From: Dillenia suffruticosa
Taxonomy: Eukaryota > Streptophyta > Magnoliopsida > Dilleniales > Dilleniaceae
NCBI GenBank assembly: GCA_033439265.1
Contig: JAVTVX010000024.1
Span: 12,631,001 to 12,695,000, forward strand
Reading direction: 5' to 3'
DNA length: 64,000 bases
Shown: one piece after another, positions 21,750 to 33,459 of the stretch
Layout of the letters: each line of letters starts with the position of its first letter
Numbering within the stretch: position 1 is the first letter of the stretch
Program-made: the position numbers and the translations under genes
The notes under the pieces: generated by a model
The model's database searches: none
The model's input: only the letters and a program-made list of their open reading frames with translations
What the model was told of the DNA's origin: nothing

Positions 21750-24700
21750 TTGGAGATAGTGAAAATACAGAAAGAAAGAAGTTGGATGTATAAAAAAAAC
21801 TTATCTGATTGTTGGGATTTAACTAATGAGTTTATTTTTGGGTTGGAAGAATTTTTAGATTTTGCTTATAGTCATGTTGATTTTATGGATGGGAATAAGC
21901 TAAGGTATCCGTGTAGAAGGTGTCATAATGGTAAATTTTTATAGTCTGATAAAATAAGGGAATATCTTTGTAGAATTGGTTTTACCCTGAATTACTATAA
22001 TTGGACATGTCATGGTGAACTGTTTATTTCTGATGAGGAGTATGGACGAAATGGACAATTATCAATTAATGGGGTTTAGAGTTATTATGATCAATTGAAT
22101 CCATATCAAAGAATGGTAATTGATGCAGCGGGTCCGAATTTTGTTTTGAATTTTGTTCCCGAACCAAGCACTGCAGGTTCTAGCCTTGCTCCAACATTTG
22201 AATATGGGTATACTAGTTATGCATCACCATTGGAGGAGGTAGAAGTACCAGGTGTTGATGAAAATGTGAATAATGAATCATCTCTCCAATTTCAGGAAGT
22301 GTTAAGAGCTGCAGATGAACCTTTGTGGGCTGGTTGTGATAGCCACACTAAGCTATCTCTAACCGCAAGACTGTTGAATATCAAGGCAGAGTATAATGTG
22401 TCTGGGGATTGTTTTAATGATTTTGTTCAAGTTATTGGAGAAGTGTTGCCGCGTGATCACATTATGCCCAATGATTTCTATAGTATGAAAAAGCTAGTGA
22501 AAGAATTAGATCTTTCGGTGGAAAGAATTGATATTTACAAAGATGCTGTATGCTATATTGGGGAGATGATAAAGATGCAGAATTTTGTAAATTCTATAAT
22601 CAATATAGATACAAGAGTACTAGTAGGTCGGGTCGTAATCAGCGGCGTACATCATATAGACAAATGTTTTATTTGCCTTTAACTCCTAGGTTACAAAGGA
22701 TTTATGCATCTGAGACCACTACTGAACACAAGACTTGGCATGCAAATCATGAAACAGAAAAGGGGTTAATGTGTCATCCTTCAGATGCAGAGGCGTGGAA
22801 ATATTTTGATAAAACATATCCTGAGTTTGCGAGAGAGACTCAAAATATTAGGTTAGGTCTCTGTGCTGATGGGTTTGCTTCATTTGGCAAATCAGGAAGA
22901 ACTTATTATTGTTGGCCAGTTATCTTAACTCCGTATAATCTTCCACCCGGTATATGTATGAAGACACCGAATATGTTTTTAACATTGGTCGAGCCTGGCC
23001 CGCAAAATCCGAAGAAGTTAATAGATGTTTACATGAAACCATTGATTTCGGAGTTGAAACAACTATGGGATGAAGGTGTTCCTACATATGATATTCATAC
23101 TAATCAGATATTTGTAATGAATGCTACTCTTCTTTGGACCATAAATGACTTTCCGGCTTATGGTATGTTATCGGGATGGAATACCATTGGGATTTTAGGA
23201 TATCCAATATGTTTGGAGAGGTCAAAGTCATTCAGATTGAAATATAGGAAGAAAGTGAGTTATTTTGATTGTCATAGATAATTTTTACCGTTAACTCATA
23301 AATTCATAAAAAATAAAGAAGAATTCACTAAGAATAGAATTGAAAGAATACCTCCTCCATTGAGATTAACCGGTGAACAAATTTGACATAGAGTCCTTAA
23401 CTTTCCATCTATTATTGAAGAGCCATATGGTACAGCATATGGCTATGGTCATTCGCATAAATGGACAAAACAGAATATATTTTGAGATTTACCATATTGG
23501 AAGAATCATTTGTTTCATCATAATCTCGATATAATATATATCGAGAAGAATATCTTTGATAATCTGATAAATATAGTGATAGATATCACTAGGAAAACGA
23601 AAGACAACTTGAATGCAAGAAAAGATATGCAACTCCTTTGTAAATGACCCACTCTTGATGTCGATGAAAGTAGTAGGGGACCAAAACCGAAGGCAGTTTA
23701 TATATTGAATAAGGATCAGAGACGGATTGTTTGTGAATGATTGAAATTATTGAGGTTTCCTGATGGTTATGTCTCAAATCTTGGAAGATGTGTTGATTTG
23801 AAGGAATGTAAGTTAATTGGTTTGAAAAGTCATGATTGTGATATATTTGTGGAAAGACTAATTCCTATTGCTTTAAAGGAACTCTTACCAAATTTTGTTT
23901 GGGGTGCCATTACAGAGTTAAACATTTTCCTTCATGATATTTACTCGACAGTATTGAGACATTCACACATGGAGATGTTAGAGAGAGAGATTCCAATCAT
24001 TTTGTATAATTTAAAAAGGATATTTCCACTAATATTTTTTGATTCCATGGAATATCTTTTGGTTCACTTGCCATATGAGGCAAAAATTGGAGGTCCTGTA
24101 CAATTTCGATGGATGTATCCATTTGAAAGGTGAGTTTTTCATCTTTTTTACTTCGTTATCAAAACATATAAAATTCCTAATTTCATTATATATAATTTTC
24201 TAATACATTTTGTTTTATTACAATTAGATTTCTATATCATTTGAAAAAGAAAGTGAAAAATAATGCACGTTTTGAAGTCTCTATTGTCAATGCATACATT
24301 GTGGAGGAAATAACAACGTTTGCATCATATTATTTTGAGCCTTATGTTTAGGGCAAGAGGCGGAGAGTGTGAAGAAATGATGAGAGTCCTATTGATCTCA
24401 ATTTAAAGTTATTCTCAATTTTTAACTATCCTGGTCGATCAAGTGACCATGTAACCCTAGATACTTAACTGGTCAAGAATGGTAGGCAGTCCATATATAT
24501 TTTACTGAATTGTCCAGAAGTGACGCCATATTTCGAGTTAGTATATATTTTATATTTTATGTATTTCTTATGTCGTAAATTATTTGTGTTAAAATTTATT
24601 TTCTTTGATGGTAGAATTTTCCAAAACGTATATTCTGAACTTTCGACACATGAGTTTGATCGTTTCTGTGATGAAGAATTTGCACCATGATTCAAAAAAT

Positions 24701-25459
24701 ATGTAAGTAGACTATAAATTATTTAAATATTTACTTTAAAACATATTAACATATTTATTTGACTTTAGGTCCATGATAATCAAGCTCAAGTTGAGCAAAT
24801 ATTATTAATCTTTCTGTCATGGGGTCCAAAATCAATGGTACGAACTTGATCAACATATTTCATAAACGGGTATAATTTTCATATTGAAGAATATGGAATA
24901 GGGAAAACGACAATGAATAGTAAGGTTTGTATTCAGTCATCCAATGATGGTAGAGGTCAAAATGATTTTTATGGTTTGTTGGATAAAATCATAGAGGTAT
25001 AGTACCCTGGTCCCGAATTACGGGTTATTTTATTTATGTGTCGCTGGTTTGACCCTGTTAAAGGGATGAAAGTGCATCCACAGTTTAATTTGGTTGAAAT
25101 AAATCATAAGAAATTGTATAAAAGATATGAACAATTTGTGTTGGCACAACAAGCTATTCAAGTATTTTATGCTTCATATACTAGTTTGAAACGTGACAAA
25201 ATTGATTAGTAGCCTATTTATAAAACTAAAGTATGGAAAAAAAATTGAGGAACATTGGGAAGACATAACATATCAACAAGAGGAAGTTGCCAATGCATTT
25301 TAGACCGAGGAATATAATATTCCAACATTACGATATCCCAGCGGAGTAGTGATAGATGTGAATGCAAGTGAAATTTATGAAGAAGACGATGAAGAATCTA
25401 ATTTTGAGACAGATGATGAGGATGGGGATAACGATGACAATAAGGATTTTGATTTTTGA
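21750..25459 (+). pseudogene. CACTA TNP2-like transposase (with DUF4218 and DUF4216), broken
   Basis: The catalytic subunit that would cut at CACTA ends. Order: transposase-associated zinc domain (21770-22020: RSWMYKKNLSD, FMDGNKLRYPCRRCHN, then NYYNWTCHGE); N-terminal linker (22095-22682); TNP2 core (22580-23281: TWHANHETEKGLMCHPSDAE, LGLCADGFASFG, DIHTNQIFVMNATLLWTIND, PAYGMLSGW); DUF4218 block (23690-24133: GRCVDLKECKLIGLKSHDC, then HMEMLEREIPIILYNLKRIF); a spliced stretch to 24460; DUF4216 (24990-25200: CRWFDPVKG); acidic C-terminus ending DDNKDFDF and TGA at 25457-25459. Interrupted by stops near 21942 and 22078, a frameshift near 22560 where two frames overlap, and many stops from 23282 to 23740. 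Introns are likely near 24130-24230, 24540-24610 and 24700-24770. Confidence 0.88.
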
Positions 25460-25717
25460 TTATGGGTAAGTTTTGTTCTCTTAATATAATAAAAATAGGA
25501 TATTTATCTATTTACTGTGTCATTCTTAAATTTATATATTTGATTTGTTAATGTATTATATTTTTTTCTATAGGTCATTAGAGAAGATTTCTTAAATATT
25601 GGTGCCTTGTTTCGTCATATTTAATTTGTCAAATTAAATATAGTAAGCTTATTCATGTTCTTTATTATGCTTTTGATGAACATGCAATTTTTATTTTTTT
25701 ATTTTTGTTAATAATAT

Positions 25718-27031
25718 ATTATGGTTGACAGTTTTGACGTGGCGGTCATAGACGAAATTTTGATGGAAGATCACGTACTTCGCCATCGCAGTTCGCTTTG
25801 GCACCTTCACAATCCCATTCCTTTGCTGGCAATGTACCTTCGCCTCCCCTTTTTGTTGCAGGCCCTTTGCATTCTCAACAAATGGCTAGTAATGTACCTT
25901 CGCCAGTCCCTTTGGTGGAACACTCGTATGCAGATAGGGAAGACAATTGAGAGTTGATAGCCCCTTACAGAGATTCGTAAGTACTAAATTTTAAAATTTT
26001 AGATGTATTATTTCTTTTATTTATAAAATAATTATTCTTTTAACTATCTTGTTTATTTAACATTGTTTGTTTGAAACTTTATTATAGATTTACAAATTCT
26101 GTACATATTATTCACGACCTTAATAGAATAGTGAATAACCATTGGGAAGGGGTTTCGATGACTTACACAAGCACTCCGAATGAAACAAAAGAGCTATGGC
26201 GGAGCGAGTTCAAGGTAAGTTATCTCAATCAGTTTATATATGAAATTAAGTTAATAGTTTTATAATCAATTGGTTTTTTTCCATTGCAGCGACTATTCAC
26301 TTGGGACGAGACTGAAGAGTTGGAAGTAAGAAGAATTTTCAAGAAAAAATGTGACGATCACACCCAACACGTTCTAAATTATGCGAAGAGACACGGAAAA
26401 AAGCCAAACTGCATCGTCGAGCAATATTGTGGCATGATTGTGAATTTTTGAAAATCGGAGGAGAACAAACGAATGAGTGAGCAGAATAAAAAAAACCGAA
26501 GTTATAATTCAGGGGAATTGTCTGCGACGTATGCGGAAGGTTTGATTAATATCGGTGAATATAGAAATAGATTGGGTATTTTATACAAACACTAATTTTT
26601 TAATTTAATTTAAACTATTTCATTATTTTTAACAGTGTTTTTTTATTTTAGGCCAAGGAAACGGGGACTGAGCCTTCATTCATAGATACTTTCACGCACA
26701 CATTTTATAAAAAAGACAAGACTTGGAGTAGGGAGAGAGTTAGAGCAATTTAGGTTTGTAATTTCAAAACTTCCAATTATTTAATTAACATTTTCAATGT
26801 TAATTTGAACATATAATATTGAACATATCATAACAATGTAGGAAGATGAATTTATTAGGTTAGTCTCTCTCAGGTTTATTTTGACTTAATTCTTTGATTC
26901 TAATGAATTACTTGATAGAGATTCTCTTTTTTTTTATTCAAAAATTTCAACTTATTCAATGTTAATATGAATGTTCATAATTTAGATCCTATATAGTCTT
27001 ATGATTTATGTTACAAATTTTTTTATTTTCC

Positions 27032-27062
<31 letters not shown>

Positions 27063-27602
27063 CTAATCAATATTATATGTACTTGTATTATATTATTATT
27101 GTAAATTTATTTTAATTTTTCTCATGACAATATAGGAGAAATATGATGAGCTATCACGTAAAAGTTCGAGTGCTAGTGATGATGCTGGCGGATTTGAGTC
27201 ATCTGTTGATTACATGAAAACATGGCTCGAGGTGACTGGTGGACCAAAAGGGGTAGAGTAGTTGGGATAGGTTCTTTGAGCAGAACTTACAAAATCACTG
27301 GTTCATCTTCTTCCACCCCACCAGTAGTCAAGGCAGAAATAAATCAATTGACTCAAGAGGTGAGCCATTTGAAGGAATTACTACTGCAAAGAGATTAGGA
27401 ATTCAATGAATTTCAAGCAAAGCGTACGTAAGAAATGAATGAGTTCCGCACGCAGCAAATGTTAATCATGCAGAATCTTCAGTTAGCCTCCACTTCAAGT
27501 TAGATTTCCCTTTCTATTTCTCCTCCTGATAATGCTCGCGATGGTGATGAAGGTGATGATTTCTTCGATGATGATGATGAAGTTGGTGGAGGTCGTGTTT
27601 GA
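25718..27602 (+). pseudogene. CACTA second gene: plant transposase (Ptta/En/Spm, Transposase_24 type)
   Basis: Likely the DNA-binding partner of the TNP2 enzyme (TnpA role). Exon 1 (about 25735-25950) encodes a Ser/Pro-rich segment (GRRNFDGRSRTSPSQFALAP-like). Exon 2 (26085-26214) reads DLNRIVNNHWEGVSMTYTST and ends at a GTAAGT donor. Exon 3 (26289-26570) reads RLFTWDETEELEVRRIFKKK and SGELSATYAEG. Exon 4 (26653-26753) reads TEPSFIDTFTHTFYKKD, and a later exon (27136-27260) reads DYMKTWLEVTGG. The 3' part (27300-27602) has a leucine-zipper-like coiled coil (INQLTQEVSHLKELLLQRD) and an acidic end (DDFFDDDDEVGGGRV). In-frame stops occur near 26450, 26751, 27260 and 27398. Confidence 0.82.
27034..27062. 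repeat. (AT)n microsatellite in CACTA intron
   Basis: About 14 AT units within an AT-rich intron-like stretch of the second CACTA gene. Confidence 0.85.
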
Positions 27603-27899
27603 AATTGTGTACTATTATTTGACTATTACATTTTGATACTTGTTACATTGATTTTTTTTTTTGTTATGTATGATTATTGATATTTTAACATTTAGACTTG
27701 ATGTTGCTTTTATTTTTGATATTACTATTATGATTTCTTGTTGAATTTTTAACTTATTGATCTTATTGAATAGTTAGTTATATTGATGAGTATAGATTGA
27801 TGAAATTTGATATAAAAAATGATTTGGATGATTAATTGTTGATGGGGTTGGATGAGTAGGTATAAATGCAGGTTACATAGGGAAAAATGGTCCAAATAT
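27603..27899. other. CACTA 3' untranslated and spacer DNA
   Basis: AT-rich, no coding potential; precedes the 3' subterminal array. Confidence 0.5.
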
Positions 27900-28560
27900 G
27901 TCAATAAAATTTATATTTGTTGCAAAATACATATTCATCACAAAATTTGTCCCTAAAAACTATGCACGTTGCAAATTTTGTTGCTAAAATTGAATTATAA
28001 ATTGATTAGTGATAAATTTTGCAACGAAAAACATTTGTCACAAATTTGCAACAAATTCTGCAACGAATTTTTTTTCGTTCCTAATTTGCCACGAATTGCA
28101 TTTCGTTGCAAAATTTCTAACGAAAAAAAAATTCATCGCAAATTTGCGACAAAAATTAGATTCGTGGCAAATATGCGACAAAAAATATTTCGTGGCAAAT
28201 TTGCGACGAATTATTTTTAATTGGTAATTTGCGACGAATAACTTATTCGTTACAAAATTTGCAACAAATATCTTTTCGTCACAAAATTTGCGAAGAAAAT
28301 GTTATTCGTCGCAAATTTGCAATAAATAAAATTTTCATTGCAAATTTTGCAATGAAAATTTTATTTGTTGCACATTTACGACGAATTTTGTGACAAAAAA
28401 ATATTTGTTGAAAATTTTTTGCGACGAATAATTAATTTTTCGTCCCAAAATTTTACAACGGCTTATTAGTAATGAAAAATAATTGTTGCAAAATTCGTTA
28501 CAAATTTGTTTTGGGACGAATTTTTCTTGCAAAGTTGTCGCAAATTGATTTTTTTTATAG
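27900..28560. repeat. CACTA 3' subterminal palindromic array
   Basis: Some 25 copies of TTTGCGACGAA and TTCGTCGCAAATT in both orientations, for example TTCGTGGCAAATTTGCGACGAA near 28190. The core is GCGAC, as in the outermost 5' repeats. Two long open frames here are just translation of the repeat. Confidence 0.88.
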
Positions 28561-28563
28561 TGA

Positions 28564-28566
28564 ATT
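28564..28566. repeat. CACTA target-site duplication, right
   Basis: AAT directly after the TATAGTG terminus, matching 19158-19160. Confidence 0.85.
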
Positions 28567-29260
28567 GGCCCACATATATCACCATGTATCCAATTCAAAA
28601 ATTCAAGAGATTCAATTCCAATTTTACTTAGTGATGGTTTTATTATCAATTTGTCTTGATAACATGAGTACATGTGAATTCATTAGATTGAAAAATTTTC
28701 AGGTTCTTCAATGGATGTTCAGAAAAATGTTCCACAATTTATCGCATCGTTACAGATTTAGAATAACCCAATCTATCATGCCATAAAAGGAATTCATTTT
28801 CATTAGTAAACTTCTAGTTTATTATGACATTTATTTCAATCGGTCTAATATATATATAATAAAGACCCGAAGAGAATACATATATTTTTAAAATTCAATA
28901 AATTTTTGTGTGATTTTGGAAAAAATAATATATTACTGATAATAAAAGTTGTCCCCTTTGGTAATAAAAATTTGCTCTTCTGGAGCCTTCAATCAATGTT
29001 ACATTACCAGATATAGCATTCACATTTCCCTTTCTCATAGTAAGATGAGATAAATACTTTCTATACTTGAGTATAGCATGTGAAGTTGCACTATCTACAC
29101 GATAAAGATCCTCATCTTCCATATTTGTTTCAATCGCAGATATAATGACATCCATATATTCTAAAAATAAGTAAATTAATTAATTAATTAAATTTGTAAT
29201 ATTATTAATAAAATTTTGAAAAGAAAATACAGAATATTAGTAAGAAAATATATAATAATT
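28567..29260 (-). pseudogene. Copia-1 protease and integrase N-terminal part
   Basis: Minus strand. The protease region (29155-28895) reads LYRVDSATSHAIL, where the copia active site D-S-G/A is D-S-A with the Asp kept, followed by KYLSHLTMRKGNVNAISGN. A degenerate stretch leads to the integrase zinc and pre-core block at 28673-28564: DKLIIKPSLSKIGIESLEFL, then GDICGPI, where the first catalytic Asp is the D of GDICGP. The frame continues at 19160 after the CACTA insertion. A stop breaks the stretch near 28890. Confidence 0.8.
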
Positions 29261-30111
29261 TAATTTAAATTATTTGCATTGTGAAGAAAATTGCCAAAAT
29301 CTAGATAGGACAAATTTGCAAGACCCTCAAAGGTATTATCAGGATCCTTATTTTGATATAAAAGATTTGCCTCTACATTATTTTCTTTTTCTTTCAATGA
29401 AACTTGATAAAATTCGACAAGACGAATTGGCGTATGACAGGTACGCAACCAATGTCTAGTTGGCCCACATCAATAAAACTTATTTTTGATATTCTAACTA
29501 GTTCCAACCTTCTTTTGTTTTGCTGCGTTATTTTTCTACTTTTGGTGGTTTGCTCTGTTACCGTGATCATTATGATAATTATTCCTCCCACGATTATGAC
29601 ACAACCACAGCTACGACCACGATCGGGGTCGTTTCCATATCCTTGTCCTCATCCTTGTGCAGAATCACTATGAATGGTCACATTTGCTTCAAGGAATAAA
29701 CTAGAGCTAGTTGGATGCGATTTGTGATTTTTCATCAACAACTCGTTATTTTATTCAATTATAAGTAAACAAGAAATTAGTTTAGAATATTTCTTGAAAC
29801 CTTTCTCTCGATATTGCTACTGTAGGACCATATTCGAGGTGTGAAAATTGGTGATCAAATCTTTCTTCCAAATTCTTCCAAAGTTTAAGTGGATCTTTCA
29901 CAGTTAGATATTCAATTTTCAAATCTTCATGGAGGTTATGGCGAAGAAAAAAATTATTGCCTTGGCTCGATTTTACAAAGTCGCCTTATTTTTTTAATTA
30001 TTCCACTAAGACCATTCGCATTCAAATGAATTTTAGCATCAAGTGTCCATAATAAACAATTTTTTTAGAAATGTCAAGGGCCACAAAGTCGAGTTTTATA
30101 AGATTCGTCAT
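29261..30111 (-). pseudogene. Copia-1 gag
   Basis: The likely start is the ATG at 30111-30109 on the minus strand: MTNLIKLDFVALDIS, then LDAKIHLNANGLSGIIKKI, the classic N-terminus of this copia group. The middle part (about 29950-29800) contains LKIEYLTVKDPLKLW and a region leading to the nucleocapsid with Gly/Arg-rich repeats (29670-29590). The zinc-knuckle zone has decayed. The end (29448-29260) reads LVEFYQVSLKEKENNVEANL and merges into the protease. Stops and shifts near 29700 and 29930 prevent a complete product. Confidence 0.82.
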
Positions 30112-30537
30112 TATCAACTATAACAAAAAAAGAGGAACTAAATATATATATATGTATCTATATGAAAATTAATAATAATTTATTGATTAAATACGTGACA
30201 TTGTTATATCAAAATCATATCTTGATCAAGACCTTTGAACCAGTACCCCATAGGTTCTGGTTTCCGATCTATATACTTGATTAATAATAAAATTATTATT
30301 AGAAAACAATAAACACAATTTAATTATGGTAGTTCCTTTTCTAACGTGGAAGATTAGATAAAACTGCAACTACATAATATATTTTGAAAAAACCATGATA
30401 TACATATTAAGAAAAATACAATCTATGCTGTTAAAAAATCATAATATTCAATAAAATCTTTGTATAAAAATGATAAATAAAAATTACAGAAATTCATATT
30501 AAAGAAAACTTCTTCTTGATTGGCCAGAGCTTGATAA
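30112..30537 (-). other. Copia-1 5' leader and decayed primer binding site
   Basis: Non-coding leader between gag and the 5' LTR. On the minus strand the LTR end AATACA is followed by TTATCAAGCTCTGGCC (30537-30522), a decayed form of the TGGTATCAGAGC primer site. Confidence 0.5.
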
Positions 30538-30743
30538 TGTATTATAAAATACAAAAAAAGAAGAAGGAATTTATAGAGAATGAGACAAAGAGAGAGTTTA
30601 TTTCTCTATTTCATCTGAGTCACTTACATTAAATATAATCAACCCAAAAACCAAAGAACACTCAAAAAACCAAAAGCAGTCATACATCAAAATCACATGT
30701 TAAAAACTTGAATGAACATTCACAATAATTCATAATATTTATA
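30538..30743 (-). repeat. Copia-1 5' LTR
   Basis: 206 bp, starting TGTATTATAAAAT on the plus strand. Collinear with 4875-5128 plus 16265-16283, but lacking a block of about 55-60 bp. It supplies the uninterrupted sequence that proves the Copia-4 insertion point. Confidence 0.78.
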
Positions 30744-31139
30744 CCAGTTTCTCTATAGTTTAAAATTTTGTATCAGAGCATTCATAATTAGTTCTTTTAT
30801 TAAATAAAAAATTATTATTGTTAAATTAAATAAATGAGGTATTACAAGTTTTTCAAAGCATTAAGATCCAGCAACAAGGTCAAAGATTTAACTTTTAGTA
30901 AGAAAGTTTTTAAAATCATGTAATTTATATATACAATTTGAATGAAAATTATAAAAATTTAATAAAGTAATTATTGATCATTGGACATGAAAAAGTATTT
31001 TAAGCATATTAAAATAAATCAACCATGAGAGACTCTAAGCGAGGAAAAATGAGAAAGTGAGGGCGTTCACCAGAGACGTCAGCTAATTTGGCGGCGTTTG
31101 GGTTGGGTGGATATGGTTCAGATAAGAGGGAGTTATGAG
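30744..31139. other. Intergenic DNA with a stray PBS-like motif
   Basis: TTTTGTATCAGAGCATT at 30766-30782 (plus strand) looks like a copia primer binding site pointing the opposite way from Copia-1, perhaps a relic of another element. The rest is AT-rich without genes. Confidence 0.3.
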
Positions 31140-31177
31140 ATCATGATTATTAAACTAGATCATGATTATTAAACTAG
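31140..31177. repeat. 19-bp perfect tandem duplication
   Basis: ATCATGATTATTAAACTAG occurs twice head to tail. Confidence 0.95.
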
Positions 31178-31229
31178 CTCTCAACTGAAGAAACAGGCAG
31201 ACCATTTATCATTTTCTTGCAGTCGTAAG

Positions 31230-31255
31230 TAGAGAGAGAGAGAGAGAGAGAGAGA
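31230..31255. repeat. (AG)12 microsatellite
   Basis: A perfect AG run downstream (minus-strand sense) of the small ORF at 31406-31603, where it would be a CT run in the 3' flank. Confidence 0.85.
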
Positions 31256-31405
31256 TACAAAAACAAGGGGTCGAGAGAGTGACAGAAGATGCTTCTCTGC
31301 TGGACCAACTCTCGACCCAGCAACACAAACATCGATCAAACTAAACCTAAAACTCAAAAATTCACATCGAAGCCGTAGGATTAGATTTAGAACAAAAAGG
31401 ACCCA

Positions 31406-31603
31406 TCAAAATGAGGAAACCTTGGAAGAGGTTCTTGATTGAGATTGGTCTATTTCGAAGAGTAAACATAGGCATTTACCTGCCTTCTTCAAGATGTTGA
31501 TCAGAATTTGCCCTCTTTTCGGAATCAAACGCGGTGCTTTGCTGCCATTAGCTCGCGACGCCGCCCGCAATTGTGTGCTTTTGTCTTTTCTGCTCCCTCT
31601 CAT
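31406..31603 (-). CDS. Candidate small basic host protein (65 aa), family not recognised
   Basis: An open frame in the only sizeable part of the window free of recognisable elements. The protein is Arg/Lys-rich at the N-terminus (MRGSRKDKSTQLRAASRAN), has a central GSKAPRLIPKRGQILINIL segment and a short hydrophobic, Cys-containing stretch (GKCLCLLF), and ends with Ser/Arg-rich SQSRTSSKVSSF. Support for a real gene: local GC and codon texture differ from the surrounding AT-rich DNA, and on the minus strand a TATA-like ATTTATAA (31665-31658) lies about 55 bp before the ATG, followed by an AG-rich leader typical of plant 5' UTRs. AAG/GTTTCC near the end could also be a splice donor, so the ORF may be only a first exon. 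No domain recognised. Confidence 0.45.
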   Translation of the reverse strand: MRGSRKDKSTQLRAASRANGSKAPRLIPKRGQILINILKKAGKCLCLLFEIDQSQSRTSSKVSSF

Positions 31604-31657
31604 TTTTCTTTCTCTCTCTTTTTATTTTTATTTTTCTTATTTTAGGTTGGAGAGAGG

Positions 31658-31665
31658 TTATAAAT
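31658..31665 (-). promoter_or_regulatory. TATA-like box for the 31603 minus-strand ORF
   Basis: Minus strand ATTTATAA, 55 bp before the ATG, giving a leader of about 25 nt if initiation is 30 bp downstream. Further upstream are a TGACGTGT site (31759-31766) and a G-box GACACGTGAC (31971-31980). Predicted from sequence only. Confidence 0.4.
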
Positions 31666-31699
31666 GGAAATCAGAATGAGTCTAAGGAAGGAAGGGAGG

Positions 31700-33459
31700 G
31701 CATGGGGGTTTATTTGTATAGTTTAATTTAGAGACCGCGCAAAGATGCTCGAACCATGTGACGTGTGTTTCGGATTTTGTTTGGTTCTTACTTCCCAAGA
31801 AAATCTTGAAGCAGTCTTTTACCGGTGGAGACATTAGCAAAATTCCATGGGGCGGGTACATTTTCTTATTTGGACAATATGGGGACTAAAAATGTCAATT
31901 TCCCTTCTTTTTTTTTTTAATGGGACTAGGGAGCGATTCGCATATCAGACACTGCAGTATCATTCCTTAAGACACGTGACCGGAGCATGACCAAAGCATG
32001 ACCAAAGCATTCGATTATAATACAACACCTAACACTCTCGGACCAACAACAATATGAATCCTTATCCGCTTGTGTACTAACGCGGAAGGATGAAAGATTA
32101 TGACATTAAAACTTTTATTTTCGGATACATTTCTTGGAAGTTTTATTATAGTCTCTACCGAAAAGTGATTTTCTAGCCACTCAGGACATTCAAGGAAACC
32201 TTATAAGTACATATATTCAACACCTCCATAAACAACTCTTCATAAAGTTAATATGTCATGTCAATTGGAGTTTAAGATTATATTTTAGAACAATCACATA
32301 TTTATATTCTAATTTCTCATTTAATTGTTGAATATGTTATTCATGTTCTTTTATGTTCACGTATATCCTTGAATTTTAAAAGTCATATTTCTAATTATAT
32401 TTAAATTCGACTTACATTAATAGATACGTGATATTCGATTACGATTTATATTAAGAAAACTTTTATTTTACCTAATTCCACGTATTAATTCCAGCAAATC
32501 TAATAAATATGTTATAAAAAAGTAGATGCACAAAAATAAATAAAAATGTGGAAACAAAAAAACTTATGAACAAAGCCTTTGCCCGTGGATTCATCGACTT
32601 ATCTTTCCTCATGTAAGTTATCGAGCACTACTTAGAATAAGAAGTTTTCCTATCGTGTCCGTTAATCTTCAATATCAAAAGTATGAAATTTTAATTGACT
32701 AAACACCAAAGTTTTGAATCATTGCTAGGATCAAAAACAAATTTGATTATTCAAATAATAGAGAATAATGGTTGAAAATAATAACAATAATAAAAGCAAA
32801 CACAAAGATAAAATCAATTCTTTTTAATGAGAAATTGAACCTAAAATTGATTTGTTTATCGGCATTAAGCATTGATAACCCTCCGAATGTGGATGACTTT
32901 GTTATGCAATTTAGGCAATGCACTTTATCAAACCTTCCACTAGGCAAGCCAAAGAGGTCTATGAATGTTATAAAGAATTGTAATTACTGTTATATGATTT
33001 GATACTTAAAAATGTTGTAGGAATATTGAAGTGATAAGGTGATATTAGCTTATATAGATGTTATATGAATATAATGAACATACATATGTCTATTGATTTA
33101 ATATTTTCTTTGAATATTTATAATGTTGATTCATTATATATGGGGTTTAATTTTTTTATTGATTAACATACATATATATAAAAAAAGGAACGTTGAAATG
33201 TCTATCGTTCATTTCATTCATTATATAGTAAATTTATTATATAAATGCACAAATATTGGTTTTTTCCATTCATTTCATTCCTTTTAATTGATGACTTATC
33301 TTTGCTTTGGTATACTAGCATCTCCATCTTTGACTTTATATATGACTCATTTTTGACTTTGATATGTTCCATTTGATAATGTTCACATATTTATTATATT
33401 TCATGTTTGATTATATCGAACTAATTTGTTTCAAACTTTGAATTCTTGTGTTAGAAACA
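31700..33459. other. Intergenic AT-rich DNA
   Basis: No gene supported. GCATGACCAAA is repeated in tandem near 31986-32008. Short frames on both strands at 32747-33002 have no recognisable domain and AT-biased composition. Confidence 0.5.

Larger units (their letters stand above)
19161..28563 (+). mobile_element. CACTA (En/Spm) DNA transposon, 9.4 kb
   Basis: Starts CACTACAAAAAAACAAG and ends, read inward, CACTATAAAAAAAATCA; flanked by AAT on both sides. It carries dense palindromic subterminal repeats at both ends (19180-19760, 20230-20900, 27900-28560), a TNP2-like transposase gene (21750-25459) and a second plant-specific transposase gene (25718-27602), both plus strand, which is the standard plant CACTA layout. 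It sits in the integrase of Copia-1. Removing it with one AAT restores GDICGPI-HPPYEPF on the minus strand, so the position is exact. Stops in both genes mean it is not autonomous now. Confidence 0.93.
4875..30743 (-). mobile_element. Copia-1: TNT1/RE1-like copia retrotransposon, doubly interrupted
   Basis: Minus-strand Ty1-copia element with gag at 30111-29260, protease near 29100, integrase split between 28680-28564 and 19160-17990, reverse transcriptase at 17880-17000 and RNase H at 16978-16448. The LTRs are 30538-30743 (5') and 4875-5128 plus 16265-16283 (3'). Removing Copia-4 (5129-16264) and the CACTA element (19161-28563) leaves about 5.3 kb, a normal copia length. A polypurine tract, AAGGGGAGTAT on the minus strand, lies beside the 3' LTR at about 16284-16294. 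I could not find a clear 5-bp duplication for this element, so its outer ends are accurate only to a few bases. Confidence 0.85.

Noticed and set aside
27969-28673. Overlapping frames in the CACTA 3' end
   Set aside because: They come from the TTTGCGACGAA repeat; only 28564-28673 (minus) is coding-derived, and that belongs to Copia-1.
4875-30743. A 5-bp target duplication for Copia-1
   Set aside because: AATAA on the left has no match beside 30743, so I did not claim one.
32747-33002. Paired short frames on both strands
   Set aside because: AT-biased, no domain, no promoter or splice context strong enough to call a gene.
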